From an uncultured Chthonomonadaceae bacterium (lineage in GTDB: Bacteria; Armatimonadota; Fimbriimonadia; Fimbriimonadales; Fimbriimonadaceae): 64,000 nt of DNA. The translations under genes were made by a program, and so were the position numbers. Below the pieces are notes generated by a model that worked only from the letters and a program-made list of their open reading frames with translations, did not search any database and was not told where the DNA came from. Each line of letters opens with the position of its first letter. Position 1 is the stretch's first letter. The stretch is taken from contig CAMLDW010000004.1 in assembly GCA_946479035.1 (NCBI GenBank), forward strand, positions 31,526-95,525, written 5' to 3'. Below, piece by piece: positions 42,714 to 51,714 of the stretch.

Positions 42714-45491
42714 ATGCTGGGGATCGCTCTTTTCGTGATGCTCTCGCACAACGCACAGGTCGCGGACACGCGCACGGACCCGTCGGCGAACCTCTTGTGG
42801 TACGAGCAGCCTGCGGAGTCGTGGACGGACGCGCTGCCGGTCGGCAACGGGCGCCTTGGCGCGATGGTCTTTGGCGGAGTGACGCAGGAGCGGATCCAGC
42901 TCAACGTCGACACGCTGTGGGCCGGGCCTCCGTTCCCAAAGACTCCGGACGGAGCGGGCGACGCGCTCCGCGAGGCCCGCATGCTGTTCTTCGCGGGCAA
43001 TCCCGCTGAGGGCGAAAAGCTGATTGCCGACAAGTTCCTCGCACAGGGATATCCGGACCGCAGCTATCAGACGTTGGGAGACCTGCGCATCGCGATGGCT
43101 GTCCCTGGGCAGAACCTGCCGCGTGACGTGTCGGTCAGCGGGTGGAAGCGCGGCGCGGTCGGTCAGAGCATCGAGCTAGCGGCTCTGGCAGACGACTTCG
43201 ACGACTCGTCATGGGCCGCTGGCGCGCTGGATGTGCCCGAGAACTCTTCGGTGGTCTTTCGCGCGCGGTTCCAGTTGACTGCCGCACAGGCGAGACGGTT
43301 CAACCGTATCTCGTTCAGCCCAATCGACGACGAGTCGGTGGTGTTCGTCAATGGGAAAGAGGTCGGCCGGACGAGCGTCTACAACCAGGCGTACCGCTTC
43401 GACGCCACGGGCTCTTTGCACGAAGGCAAAAACGTCGTCGCAGTCGGTGTGACGAACCACGGTGGGCCAGGAAACATGGCGAGCGACGTCTCGCTGAGCG
43501 CCGTCTACGTTCCCACCGGATACGTGCGGAGCCTCGACCTCTCTCGCGCCGTCGCGAGCACTGATTTCACGGTCGGTCGCGTAACCTATCGGCGCGAGGT
43601 GTTCTGCTCCGCTCCCGACGACGTGGCCGTCGTGCGGATCGGTACAAGCGCGCCGGGACAGCTCTCGTTCGACGTTTCCTTGGACAGGCCGGAAGCGTTC
43701 GCCGTGGTCGGAAACGGTAGCAGGCGGCTCGTCATGACTGGCCAGGCGGCGCAAGGCGCTACGAACCCAGGCACGAAGTACGCGTGCGTGGCGGACGTCC
43801 AGGCGGACGGCGGCACAGTCGCAAACAAGCAGACACGGATCGAGGTTCGCAATGCGATCAGCGCGACGATCTATCTCGCGGCCGAAACAGACTACAACAT
43901 GGCCGACCCGTTCGCGCCGCTCAAGAGCGACCCAACGGGAAAGTGCTACGCGACGCTGGACAAAGTCGTGTCGAAGAAGTACGCGGGCGTCTTAGCCGCG
44001 AGCGTCGCCGAGCACAGGTCGTACTTCGAGCGCGCGTCGCTGACCCTCGTCGGTGGGCACGGCGAGCTGCCCACGGACAAGCGCCTGGCGCTGGTGCAAA
44101 AGGGCGGCACGGACCCCGGCCTCGCAGCGCTCTACTTCCAGTTCGGCCGATACCTGCTTATCTCGTCTTCTCGCCCAGGCACCATGCCCGCCAACTTGCA
44201 AGGGATCTGGAACGACCACATCCTTGCGCCCTGGAACGCGGACTACCACACCAATATCAACGTCCAGATGAACTACTGGCCCGCAGAGGTCACGAACCTC
44301 AGCGAAATGCAAGGCCCGTTCTTCTGGCTCGTGGACGGCCTGCGGCCAGCCGGTAAGGAGTTCGCACAAAAGCTCGGGATGCGCGGGTTCGCGTTCGGGC
44401 ACACCACCGACGCGTGGCTCTGGGCCTCGCCCCAGGGCGCGCCCGTCTGGGGCATGTGGCCGATGGGCGCAGGGTGGTGCAGCGAGCACTACATGGAGCA
44501 CTACCGCTTCACGCAGGACAAGGCGTTCCTGCGAGACCGCGCTTGGCCCGTGTTGCGCGAAGCGTCGCTCTTCTTCCTGGATTGGCTCGTCGAGGACCCA
44601 GCAACAGGCAAACTTGTCTCGGGCCCGACGACATCGCCCGAGAACAGCTACATGCTTGGCGGACAGCGGCTCAGCCTCAGCATGGGCACTGCAATGGACC
44701 TCGAGATCATCTGGGAGTGCTTCAACAACACCCTGCAGGCCGCAAGAGTGCTGGCGATCGACGATCCCGTGGTGCAAGAAGTGCAGAGTGCGCTCGCGCG
44801 CCTCTCGCCGGTGAAGCTCGGCAACGACGAACGGATACTGGAATGGAGCGCGGAATACCAAGAGCCAGAGCCCGGCCACAGGCACATGTCGCACCTCTAC
44901 GGGATGTACCCTTCGTACGAGTTCAACTGGACGACTTCGCCTGCGATGATGGAGGCCGCGAAGAAGTCGCTCGAGTACCGGCTCTCACACGGCGGCGGGC
45001 ACACGGGATGGAGCCGCGCATGGATCATCAACTTCTGGGCGCGCCTGCTAGACGGAGAGAAGGTCGGCGAGAACGTGGACGCACTGCTCGCGAAGTCGAC
45101 GCTGCCGGACCTCTTCGACAACCACCCACCTTTCCAGATCGACGGAAACTTCGGCGGCGCGGCGGGGATCGCGGAGGCGCTGGTGCAAAGCCACGAGGGC
45201 TTCACTCGGCTCCTCCCGGCCTTGCCCAAGGCTTGGGAGACTGGTGAGGCGAAAGGTCTCCGCGCCAGGGGCGGCTACGAAATCTGGCTCAAGTGGACCC
45301 AAGGAAAGCTGGATTGGGCCAGGGTGACCGCGAAACCGGGCGACGGGGAGTTCGAGTTTTTGCCGCCGAAAGGTCAGAGGATTCAGCTCGTCACGATCGA
45401 CTCCAATCCTGTCCAGGTTCAAAGTGAAGGTGGAACGAGCGTTATACAGTTGCCGGAAGGAAAAACGGCAACGGCTGTCTTCGCCAGCTAG
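42714..45491 (+). CDS. GH95-family alpha-L-fucosidase (or galactosidase) with inserted jelly-roll domain
   Basis: 925 aa with a short signal peptide. N-terminal GH95 beta domain ([26 protein letters not shown]), then at about residues 129-267 an extra module resembling the GH2 sugar-binding jelly roll ([36 protein letters not shown]), after which the GH95 domain resumes ([16 protein letters not shown]). The (alpha/alpha)6 barrel holds [40 protein letters not shown] with catalytic Asn/Asp residues and a [14 protein letters not shown] segment. It releases fucose or galactose from glycans outside the cell. Confidence 0.92.
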   Translation: MLGIALFVMLSHNAQVADTRTDPSANLLWYEQPAESWTDALPVGNGRLGAMVFGGVTQERIQLNVDTLWAGPPFPKTPDGAGDALREARMLFFAGNPAEGEKLIADKFLAQGYPDRSYQTLGDLRIAMAVPGQNLPRDVSVSGWKRGAVGQSIELAALADDFDDSSWAAGALDVPENSSVVFRARFQLTAAQARRFNRISFSPIDDESVVFVNGKEVGRTSVYNQAYRFDATGSLHEGKNVVAVGVTNHGGPGNMASDVSLSAVYVPTGYVRSLDLSRAVASTDFTVGRVTYRREVFCSAPDDVAVVRIGTSAPGQLSFDVSLDRPEAFAVVGNGSRRLVMTGQAAQGATNPGTKYACVADVQADGGTVANKQTRIEVRNAISATIYLAAETDYNMADPFAPLKSDPTGKCYATLDKVVSKKYAGVLAASVAEHRSYFERASLTLVGGHGELPTDKRLALVQKGGTDPGLAALYFQFGRYLLISSSRPGTMPANLQGIWNDHILAPWNADYHTNINVQMNYWPAEVTNLSEMQGPFFWLVDGLRPAGKEFAQKLGMRGFAFGHTTDAWLWASPQGAPVWGMWPMGAGWCSEHYMEHYRFTQDKAFLRDRAWPVLREASLFFLDWLVEDPATGKLVSGPTTSPENSYMLGGQRLSLSMGTAMDLEIIWECFNNTLQAARVLAIDDPVVQEVQSALARLSPVKLGNDERILEWSAEYQEPEPGHRHMSHLYGMYPSYEFNWTTSPAMMEAAKKSLEYRLSHGGGHTGWSRAWIINFWARLLDGEKVGENVDALLAKSTLPDLFDNHPPFQIDGNFGGAAGIAEALVQSHEGFTRLLPALPKAWETGEAKGLRARGGYEIWLKWTQGKLDWARVTAKPGDGEFEFLPPKGQRIQLVTIDSNPVQVQSEGGTSVIQLPEGKTATAVFAS

Positions 45492-45561
45492 CGGGGGGTT
45501 TTGAGCCTAAGACCCTGTCAATCAGGATCAATAACTCCAACAATCCAGATTGGCGTATCAA

Positions 45562-46482
45562 ATGGGAAAGGGGCACTTGCCATATCCGTCAGAACTTGAT
45601 CCCAAGAAGGCGGAACTGGGTGATGCGACGACGACGATCAGGCTCTCGTTGAGCGTGACCGTCGTCTTCATGCTGATTTCACTCTGTTACTTGTTGTTTG
45701 CTGACGACCTTTTCCCGGCCGACCTAGAAGAGACACAAAACGGCACCATCGCCAACAGCCCGCGTTTCATCGTATACATGATGATCGGCGGAGCGATGGT
45801 CTTCCTCTCCGTCTGGTCCGTCGCGAGAGAACTGGTGCTCGCCAAGAAGAAGCTAAAGGACTCAGAGCAAGAGCTCGTGCGCCGGCTCGGTCAAGCAGCG
45901 GAGTGGCGAGACGACGAGACCGGCGACCACACGCTGCGCGTGGGCGAGTATTGTGCCGCGATCGCAAAAGGGCTGGGATGGAACCGCGAGGAGTGCGAAA
46001 AGATCAGGATCGCGGCCATGTTGCATGACATCGGCAAGATCGGCATTCCAGACTTCGTGATGGTCAAGTCCGGAGAGCTCTCCACGGAGGAACGACAGCT
46101 CATTCAGGCGCACACGCTGATGGGCTCGGACATCTTGGCGGACTCTGACATCGTCCTGATCCAGTCGGCCCAAAAGATCGCATCGAGCCATCACGAGCGC
46201 TGGGACGGGGAAGGGTATCCGTACGGGCTCAGCAAGCAAGAGATCCCGATCGAAGGGCGCATCGCAGCGCTGGCCGACGTGTTCGACGCGCTCACTTCAA
46301 AGCGCCGCTACAAGGACGCTTGGACCTTCGACCAGGCTGTAAAGGAGATCAAATCGCTCTCTGGAGCGCACTTCGACCCGGTTGTGGTCGAATCGTTCGT
46401 CCTTGTCTTGCCGCACATAAAGTTGATCTACGAGAAGTTCCAGTCGACCGCGCGGCTGTTCAATATCTCCCGCGCTGCATAA
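45562..46482 (+). CDS. HD-GYP domain protein with two membrane helices
   Basis: 306 aa. Two N-terminal helices (about 28-46 and 70-90) with a short extracytoplasmic loop, a linking helix (LAKKKLKDSEQELVRRLGQAAEW), then a complete HD-GYP domain: HTLRVGEYC, MLHDIGKIGIPD, HTLMGSDIL, SSHHERWDGEGYP, and ALADVFDALTSKRRYK. These motifs support phosphodiesterase activity on cyclic dinucleotides. No GGDEF protein is in the window. No clear ribosome-binding site is present; a TTG 12 nt upstream is an alternative start. Confidence 0.93.
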   Translation: MGKGHLPYPSELDPKKAELGDATTTIRLSLSVTVVFMLISLCYLLFADDLFPADLEETQNGTIANSPRFIVYMMIGGAMVFLSVWSVARELVLAKKKLKDSEQELVRRLGQAAEWRDDETGDHTLRVGEYCAAIAKGLGWNREECEKIRIAAMLHDIGKIGIPDFVMVKSGELSTEERQLIQAHTLMGSDILADSDIVLIQSAQKIASSHHERWDGEGYPYGLSKQEIPIEGRIAALADVFDALTSKRRYKDAWTFDQAVKEIKSLSGAHFDPVVVESFVLVLPHIKLIYEKFQSTARLFNISRAA

Positions 46483-46497
46483 ACCGTTCGCAGTCGG

Positions 46498-47118
46498 CTA
46501 CTCCGTCCCATATAGGCGGTCGCCATAGTCTCCAAGCCCAGGCAGGATGTACTTCTGGTCGTTGAGCTCGCGGTCTAGCGCCGCTGTGAATACAGGTACG
46601 TCGGGGTGTTCCTTTTGCAACCTCTCCACACCCTCAGGTGCGGCGACGACGCACACCATAACGATCTCGGTCGCGCCGTGCGACTTCAGCAGCGCCGCGC
46701 CCTGTGCGGCGGAGCCGCCTGTGGCTAGCATCGGGTCGCAGAGCAGCGTGTAGCAGCCCTCAAGCGGCGGCAGTTTGCAGTAATAGCTGTGAGCGACCGC
46801 GGTCTCATGCGACCTTTCCAGCCCGATGTAGCCGACCGCGACGTGAGGAAACAGCCGCAAGGCCGGGTCGAGCATCGAGAGGCCGGCGCGAAGGATGGGA
46901 ACGACCGCGAGCGCTTGGTCCAGCCTATCGGCAAGTGCTTTCTCTAGCGGCGTCTCCACCTCGCCCTTCGTCGTGCGCACCCCCTTGGTCGCTTCGAGGA
47001 TCAAGATCGTGGAAAGGGTGTCGGCGATGCGGCGGAACCGGTCGGGCGGCGTCGAGGCGTCCCGCAAGACCGATACGAGGTGCTTGGCGAGCGGGTGGTC
47101 GGCGACATGCAAGGCCAT
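46498..47118 (-). CDS. upp: Uracil phosphoribosyltransferase
   Basis: 206 aa, close to the 208-aa norm. It makes UMP from uracil and PRPP for pyrimidine salvage. ATKGVRTTKGEVETPL, ILRAGLSMLDP, DPMLATGGSA (PRPP-binding loop) and the C-terminal PGLGDYGDRLYGT are all present. MALHVADHPLAKHLV was taken as the beginning rather than the longer reading. CATACT lies 6 nt before the start, and no Shine-Dalgarno site is seen. It is convergent with the HD-GYP gene and divergent from amt. Confidence 0.97.
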   Translation of the reverse strand: MALHVADHPLAKHLVSVLRDASTPPDRFRRIADTLSTILILEATKGVRTTKGEVETPLEKALADRLDQALAVVPILRAGLSMLDPALRLFPHVAVGYIGLERSHETAVAHSYYCKLPPLEGCYTLLCDPMLATGGSAAQGAALLKSHGATEIVMVCVVAAPEGVERLQKEHPDVPVFTAALDRELNDQKYILPGLGDYGDRLYGTE

Positions 47119-47124
47119 AGGAGA

Positions 47125-47130
47125 AGTATG
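47125..47130 (-). promoter_or_regulatory. -10-like box (CATACT) of upp
   Basis: On the minus strand CATACT ends 6 nt before the upp ATG, the same hexamer as before purL and the EamA gene. Confidence 0.4.
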
Positions 47131-47193
47131 GCGAAAGGGCAAGAGGCGAGGCGCCGCTCTGGCTCACCCGACGCTGCTCAAATCGCCCGGCGG

Positions 47194-47199
47194 TATGAT
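47194..47199 (+). promoter_or_regulatory. Promoter -10 (TATGAT) of amt
   Basis: TATGAT lies 33 nt before the GTG start of amt. Here the leader is long enough to contain the GGAG ribosome-binding site. Confidence 0.45.
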
Positions 47200-47232
47200 T
47201 GCTTTCGGCCAACCCAAAGCCTGGAGCGACCT

Positions 47233-48453
47233 GTGACCATCGACACCGGCAATACCGCGTTCATGCTGCTCTGCACCAGCCTCGTGATGCTGATGACCCC
47301 CGGTCTCGCCTTCTTCTATGGCGGGCTCGTCAGTCGCAAGAACGTGCTCACGATCATGATGCAGAGCTTCGTCTCGATGGGCTGGACGACCGTAATCTGG
47401 TACGCGTTCGGCTACTCGCTTTGCTTCAGCGGCGACGTCGGAGGCGTGGTCGGCAACCTCGATAAGGCGTTCCTGAGCGGCGTGGACTTGATGTCCCCTT
47501 CGCCCGCCAACCCCTCGATCCCGCTCATCGTCTTCATCGCGTACCAGATGATGTTCGCCATCATCACTCCCGCGCTCATTACCGGCGCGTTCGCGAACCG
47601 CGTCACGTTCAAGGCGTACATGTGGTTCTTGACCGGGTGGCTCGTGCTCGTCTACTTCCCGTTCGTGCACATGGTCTGGGGCGGCGGCTTCTTGCAGAAG
47701 TGGGGCGTGCTCGACTTCGCGGGAGGCATCGTCGTGCACAACATCGCGGGCATGGCGGCGCTCGCCTCCGTCATCTACGTCGGCAGGCGCAGGGTGACCG
47801 ACAGCGGCCCGCACAGCATTCCGCTCGTCGCGCTCGGCACAGGGCTCTTGTGGTTCGGCTGGTACGGCTTTAACGCAGGAAGCGAGTTTCGTGTCGACGG
47901 GACGACCGCCACCGCGTTCCTCAACACGGACCTCGCCGCCTCCTTCGCCGCGATCGTCTGGCTCTTGATGGACTGCCTCTACGCCAAAAAGCCGAAGTTC
48001 GTCGGTCTGCTCACGGGCGCGGTGGCCGGCCTGGCGACCGTCACGCCCGCGGCGGGGTACGTCTCGCCCACAGCGGCGGTAATCATAGGCGCGGTCTCTG
48101 GAGTCGTGTGCTACGGCGCGGTCGCCTTGAAAAACAGGCTAAAGCTCGACGACGCGCTGGACGTCTGGGGAGTCCACGGAGTTGGTGGCATGCTCGGGAT
48201 CGTCCTGCTCGGCGTCTTCGCGACCGTCGCGTTCAACCCGGCGGGCACCGATGGCCTGATCGCGGGGAACAGCTCTTTCCTGGTCAAGCAGGTCGTCGCG
48301 GTGCTCTTGTCATCGGCGTGGGCGTTCGGGTTCACCTACGGCATGCTCTGGCTCATCGACAGGTTCACAAGGGTTCGCGTAACCGACGCCGACGAAGAGA
48401 AGGGCCTCGATGAGTCGCTCCATGGCGAAACGGCCTACGTCGAAGCCCTGTAG
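47233..48453 (+). CDS. amt: Ammonium transporter
   Basis: 406 aa, eleven membrane helices. It starts at the GTG that follows GGAGCGACCT, giving VTIDTGNTAFMLLCTSLVMLMTPGLAFFYGGLV, the conserved Amt beginning. Key residues visible: the F-gate region, NIAGMAALASVIYVG, the twin-His positions in VHNIAGM and DVWGVHGVGGMLGI. It conducts NH3/NH4+ into the cell. No glnK gene is adjacent, which is unusual but not rare. Confidence 0.95.
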   Translation: MTIDTGNTAFMLLCTSLVMLMTPGLAFFYGGLVSRKNVLTIMMQSFVSMGWTTVIWYAFGYSLCFSGDVGGVVGNLDKAFLSGVDLMSPSPANPSIPLIVFIAYQMMFAIITPALITGAFANRVTFKAYMWFLTGWLVLVYFPFVHMVWGGGFLQKWGVLDFAGGIVVHNIAGMAALASVIYVGRRRVTDSGPHSIPLVALGTGLLWFGWYGFNAGSEFRVDGTTATAFLNTDLAASFAAIVWLLMDCLYAKKPKFVGLLTGAVAGLATVTPAAGYVSPTAAVIIGAVSGVVCYGAVALKNRLKLDDALDVWGVHGVGGMLGIVLLGVFATVAFNPAGTDGLIAGNSSFLVKQVVAVLLSSAWAFGFTYGMLWLIDRFTRVRVTDADEEKGLDESLHGETAYVEAL

Positions 48454-48620
48454 CCCGAGAGACCTGTCCGATCGCCACTAGGCCCGCCCTAACGGGTTCG
48501 CCGTCGGCCGACGCGTACTGCGAAATACCCCTGCGCACGAAGAACGCGAAGGAACGCCCGCGCCAGTCGCCGAGTGTGGAGGCGTTGGACCCCTGCGTGC
48601 GGTATCTTTGAGGTGCCGCA
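48454..48620. other. 167-nt intergenic region before glmU
   Basis: No gene seen. TATCTT at 48603-48608 followed 12 nt later by the glmU ATG is a likely -10, and GAGGTG just before the ATG is a ribosome-binding site. No tRNA or hairpin of note. Confidence 0.4.
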
Positions 48621-50012
48621 ATGACCTCCCGACGACCGCTTGCAGGGCTGATTCTGGCCGCTGGTAAAGGCAAGAGGATGAAGTCCGAACTGCCCAAGTG
48701 CCTGCACGAGGTGTGTGGGGTGCCGATGGTCGAGCACGTCTTACGGGCGATGAAGGCGGCGGGCGTCGAGCGGCCGGTCGTCGTAGTTGGGCACGGCGCG
48801 GACCTAGTCAGGGAAGCGCTGGGAGACGGCTGCGACTACGTGCTGCAAAGCGAGCAGTTAGGGACCGGCCATGCCGTCCTGGCTGCCGCAGACGCGGTCA
48901 AGGGGCACGACGGCCCGCTCTTGGTGGCAGCGGGGGACACGCCCTTGCTGAGCGCGGAGGCGCTTGCAGGACTCGTAGAGTCCCAGCGCGCCACCGGCGC
49001 GGCGATGAGCCTTGCGACCTTCACCTTGGAGGACCCCTTCGGCTATGGGCGGGTCGTGCGCCGCGGCGATCGGGTGAGCGCGATCGTAGAGCAAAAGGAC
49101 TGTTCCGACGACGAGGCCGCGATCGACGAGGTCAATGCCGCGGTCTACTGCTTCGACTGCCAGGCGCTACTGCGCGAGCTTCCTAAGGTCAAGAACAGCA
49201 ACGCGCAGGGCGAGTACTACTTGACCGACGTCGTTGCGCGGTTCGTGGCCTCAGGGCTCGCGGTCGAGGCGGTGGTCTTCGACGATGAGAGCGAGTTCCT
49301 TGGAGTGAACGACCGCTGGCAGCTCGCAGAGGCATCGTGGCTGATGCGACTCTCTATCCTTGGCGAAATCGCGCAGAGCGGCGTGACGATCATCGATCCG
49401 GGCAGCACGCACATCGGCGTTGACGTGGAAATCGGCGCGGACACGACCCTCCTCCCCGGCTGTGTGATCGAAGGAAGCACGGTCATCGGTCCCGGCTGCG
49501 ACATTGGGCCGAACTGTTGGATCAAGGACTCGCACATCGGCGCGAACTGCCGCGTGTACATGAGCCACATGGAGCGAGCGAGCATGGAGGACGGGTCGCG
49601 CTGTGGCCCGTTCAGTAACCTGAGGCCCGGAGCCAGGCTGGCCAGGGAGGTCAAGATCGGCAACTTCGTCGAGGTCAAGAACTCGGACTTGGGCGCGGGA
49701 GTGAGCGCCTCGCACCTGACTTACATCGGGGACGCGAGCGTGGGGGAAGGGACCAACGTCGGCGCAGGTACCATCACGTGCAACTACGACGGGTTCGCCA
49801 AGCACCGGACCGAGATCGGCAAGGGCGCGTTCATCGGGTCTAACTCGACGCTCGTCGCCCCGCTCAAGATCGGGGACGGAGCGATGGTCGCCGCGGGCAG
49901 CACGGTGACCCACGACGTGCCGGCGGAGGCGATGGCGATCGGTCGAAGCAGACAGGAAACAAAAGAACTATGGGCCAAGTCATGGCGCAAACGGAGAACG
50001 GCACAACGTTGA
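48621..50012 (+). CDS. glmU: Bifunctional UDP-N-acetylglucosamine pyrophosphorylase / glucosamine-1-phosphate acetyltransferase
   Basis: 463 aa, normal length. The N-terminal uridyltransferase domain begins LAGLILAAGKGKRMKSELPKCLHEV, with GDTPLL and GEYYLTDVV. From about residue 255 on, hexapeptide repeats (IDPGSTHIGVDVEIGADTTL) build the left-handed beta helix acetyltransferase domain, with NYDGFAKHRTEIG as the acetyl-CoA and GlcN-1-P site. Product UDP-GlcNAc feeds peptidoglycan and lipopolysaccharide. It overlaps prs by 43 nt. Confidence 0.97.
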   Translation: MTSRRPLAGLILAAGKGKRMKSELPKCLHEVCGVPMVEHVLRAMKAAGVERPVVVVGHGADLVREALGDGCDYVLQSEQLGTGHAVLAAADAVKGHDGPLLVAAGDTPLLSAEALAGLVESQRATGAAMSLATFTLEDPFGYGRVVRRGDRVSAIVEQKDCSDDEAAIDEVNAAVYCFDCQALLRELPKVKNSNAQGEYYLTDVVARFVASGLAVEAVVFDDESEFLGVNDRWQLAEASWLMRLSILGEIAQSGVTIIDPGSTHIGVDVEIGADTTLLPGCVIEGSTVIGPGCDIGPNCWIKDSHIGANCRVYMSHMERASMEDGSRCGPFSNLRPGARLAREVKIGNFVEVKNSDLGAGVSASHLTYIGDASVGEGTNVGAGTITCNYDGFAKHRTEIGKGAFIGSNSTLVAPLKIGDGAMVAAGSTVTHDVPAEAMAIGRSRQETKELWAKSWRKRRTAQR

Positions 50013-50974
50013 GCGCAGACCTCGACGGCATGATGCTGTTCGCGGGGAACGCGAACAAGCCCCTGGGCCAAAAGGTGGCCGACTACCTAGGTATCGACCT
50101 CGGACGCATGACCTCGACGCAGTTTAGCGACGGCGAGCTCCGCGTGATGGTAGACCAGAGCGCGCGCGGCAAAGAAGTCTTTATCATCCAGCCGACCTGC
50201 TCTCCCGCGAACGACACGATCATGGAGCTCCTCATCATGCTCGATGCCTTCCGCCGAGCCAGCGCGATGAAGATCAACGTCGTCATGCCGTATTACGGCT
50301 ACGCGCGGCAGGACAAGAAGATCAAGCCCCGCGAGCCTGTGGCTGCTCGCCTCGTTGCGGACCTGATCGAGAACGGCGGCGCGACAAGGGTCGTCGCGGT
50401 GGACCTGCACGCCGAGCAGATACAGGGGTTCTTCAACATCCCAGTCGACCACCTCTACGGCGGGCCGATCATCGGGCGCTATTTGATCGAGCAGGGATTC
50501 CGCGAAGACGAGGACGTCGTCGTCGTCTCGCCGGACGTCGGCGGCGTCGGTCGCGCGAGGAGCCTGGCAGAAATGCTCCACTCCCCGCTCGTCATCCTGG
50601 CCAAGAGGCGCCCGGAGCCGAACAAGGTGGACAGTGTCGAGATCATCGGTGAGGCGCAAGGCAAGCGCTGCATCATGGTCGACGACATGATCGACACGGG
50701 TGGCTCCGTGGTGCAGGGCGCCGAAGCGCTGGTCAAGAGCGGTGCGCTGGAGGTGATGGCCTGCGCAACGCACGGCGTCTTCAGCGGCAGTGCGAGCCAG
50801 AAGCTGCAAGAGAGCGTGATCACCCGCTTCGTGACGATGGACACCGTGCCGATCCCGCCGAGCAAGCAGTTTGCGAAACTGACCGTCCTGCCGATCGCCC
50901 CGCTCCTCGGCGAGGCGATCAAGCGGATCCACATGAACCGCTCCGTCAGCACGCTCTTCGACGATTGGCGGTGA
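49970..50974 (+). CDS. prs: Ribose-phosphate pyrophosphokinase
   Basis: 334 aa. It forms PRPP from ribose-5-P and ATP, supplying purL and upp pathways. ATP loop and catalytic motifs: FSDGELRVMVDQSARGKEVFIIQPT, YYGYARQDKKIKPREPV, the metal-binding VVAVDLHAEQIQGFF, VSPDVGGVGRAR, and the PRPP loop MVDDMIDTGGSV. The start is inside the glmU end, and another ATG at 49982 is possible. The glmU-prs pairing is conserved in many bacteria. Confidence 0.97.
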   Translation: MGQVMAQTENGTTLSADLDGMMLFAGNANKPLGQKVADYLGIDLGRMTSTQFSDGELRVMVDQSARGKEVFIIQPTCSPANDTIMELLIMLDAFRRASAMKINVVMPYYGYARQDKKIKPREPVAARLVADLIENGGATRVVAVDLHAEQIQGFFNIPVDHLYGGPIIGRYLIEQGFREDEDVVVVSPDVGGVGRARSLAEMLHSPLVILAKRRPEPNKVDSVEIIGEAQGKRCIMVDDMIDTGGSVVQGAEALVKSGALEVMACATHGVFSGSASQKLQESVITRFVTMDTVPIPPSKQFAKLTVLPIAPLLGEAIKRIHMNRSVSTLFDDWR

Positions 50975-50994
50975 CTTCCTTGCGCCTCACCGCG

Positions 50995-51000
50995 TAAGAT
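50995..51000 (+). promoter_or_regulatory. TANNNT box (TAAGAT) of the membrane-complex operon
   Basis: TAAGAT ends 8 nt before the ATG at 51009 and 2 nt before a GTG at 51003, and would give a nearly leaderless transcript for all six genes plus recO. Confidence 0.4.
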
Positions 51001-51008
51001 GGGTGCCG

Positions 51009-51509
51009 ATGGGCGCCACCGACGACCGCCTGGAGTGGAGCGTCTCCATGGGTTCCAGGCAGCCACAGCGGCGCCTGATCGTTCTCGCGATCGCGCTCGC
51101 CGTCGCTGCGACCGGGATAAAGGTGCAGGGCCCGCTCCTGGGCGTGATCGGGTTCTTGGCCGTGCTGGTCTCGACCGCAGAGCTCTTTCTGCCCTTGAGA
51201 TACCGCCTGGACCGCGAGACCGCGAGGGTTCGCTGCGGTTTCAGCGTAACGGAGGTGGCATGGTCGGACGTCAGACGCTTGATCCCGATGGCGGAAGGAG
51301 TCCGGCTCTCCCCGCTGGAAAAGCCGAGCAGGCTGGACGATTTCCGCGGGGTTTATTTGCGGTACGGTGACAGGGCCCTGGAGGTATCTGGCAAAATACG
51401 CCAGTTCTGGCATGGCGACACAAGCGCTCTGGACGGAGGACCTGACGGAACAGGAGGCGGACGCCCTGGTGGCGAAGCTGGCGGACCAAATCCGTCGCAG
51501 GAAGCTTGA
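51009..51509 (+). CDS. Membrane complex gene 1: two-helix protein with PH-like domain
   Basis: 166 aa, not recognised. Two close membrane helices (about 22-39 and 43-61) are followed by a beta-rich segment (YRLDRETARVRCGFSVTEVAWSDVRRLIPM ... GVYLRYGDRALEVSG) similar in spacing to bacterial PH-like domains. The last 35 residues are Gly/Pro-rich and are read across the beginning of the next gene, which overlaps by 98 nt in another frame. That overlap suggests either coupled translation or a frameshift in a shorter real gene. A GTG at 51003 is an alternative start. Confidence 0.5.
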   Translation: MGATDDRLEWSVSMGSRQPQRRLIVLAIALAVAATGIKVQGPLLGVIGFLAVLVSTAELFLPLRYRLDRETARVRCGFSVTEVAWSDVRRLIPMAEGVRLSPLEKPSRLDDFRGVYLRYGDRALEVSGKIRQFWHGDTSALDGGPDGTGGGRPGGEAGGPNPSQEA

Positions 51510-51714
51510 GGTGCCCGCAGTGCTGTTCTTCGAGATGCACAAGCCCGTGGCGAGGCTGGGCGCCAACGCGATGATCGTTTTTGCACCGTTCCTTGCGCCG
51601 TTCGTAGGTATCGACAACGTCCATAACTACAGCCGCCTGCTCATGGACAGGGAGAACGTCGAGAAGCTGATCCGAAGGCTCGAGGAGGAGCCGACCGTAC
51701 CATGCAATACCTAG
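51412..51714 (+). CDS. Membrane complex gene 2: small single-helix protein
   Basis: 100 aa, not recognised. An amphipathic N-terminal half (LTEQEADALVAKLADQIRRRKLEVP) precedes one likely membrane-spanning or membrane-inserted segment (ANAMIVFAPFLAPFVGI) and a charged C-terminus. The start at MATQALWTEDL was taken because it follows the last sensible residues of gene 1; no strong ribosome-binding site is present. The stop overlaps gene 3 by 13 nt. Confidence 0.6.
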   Translation: MATQALWTEDLTEQEADALVAKLADQIRRRKLEVPAVLFFEMHKPVARLGANAMIVFAPFLAPFVGIDNVHNYSRLLMDRENVEKLIRRLEEEPTVPCNT

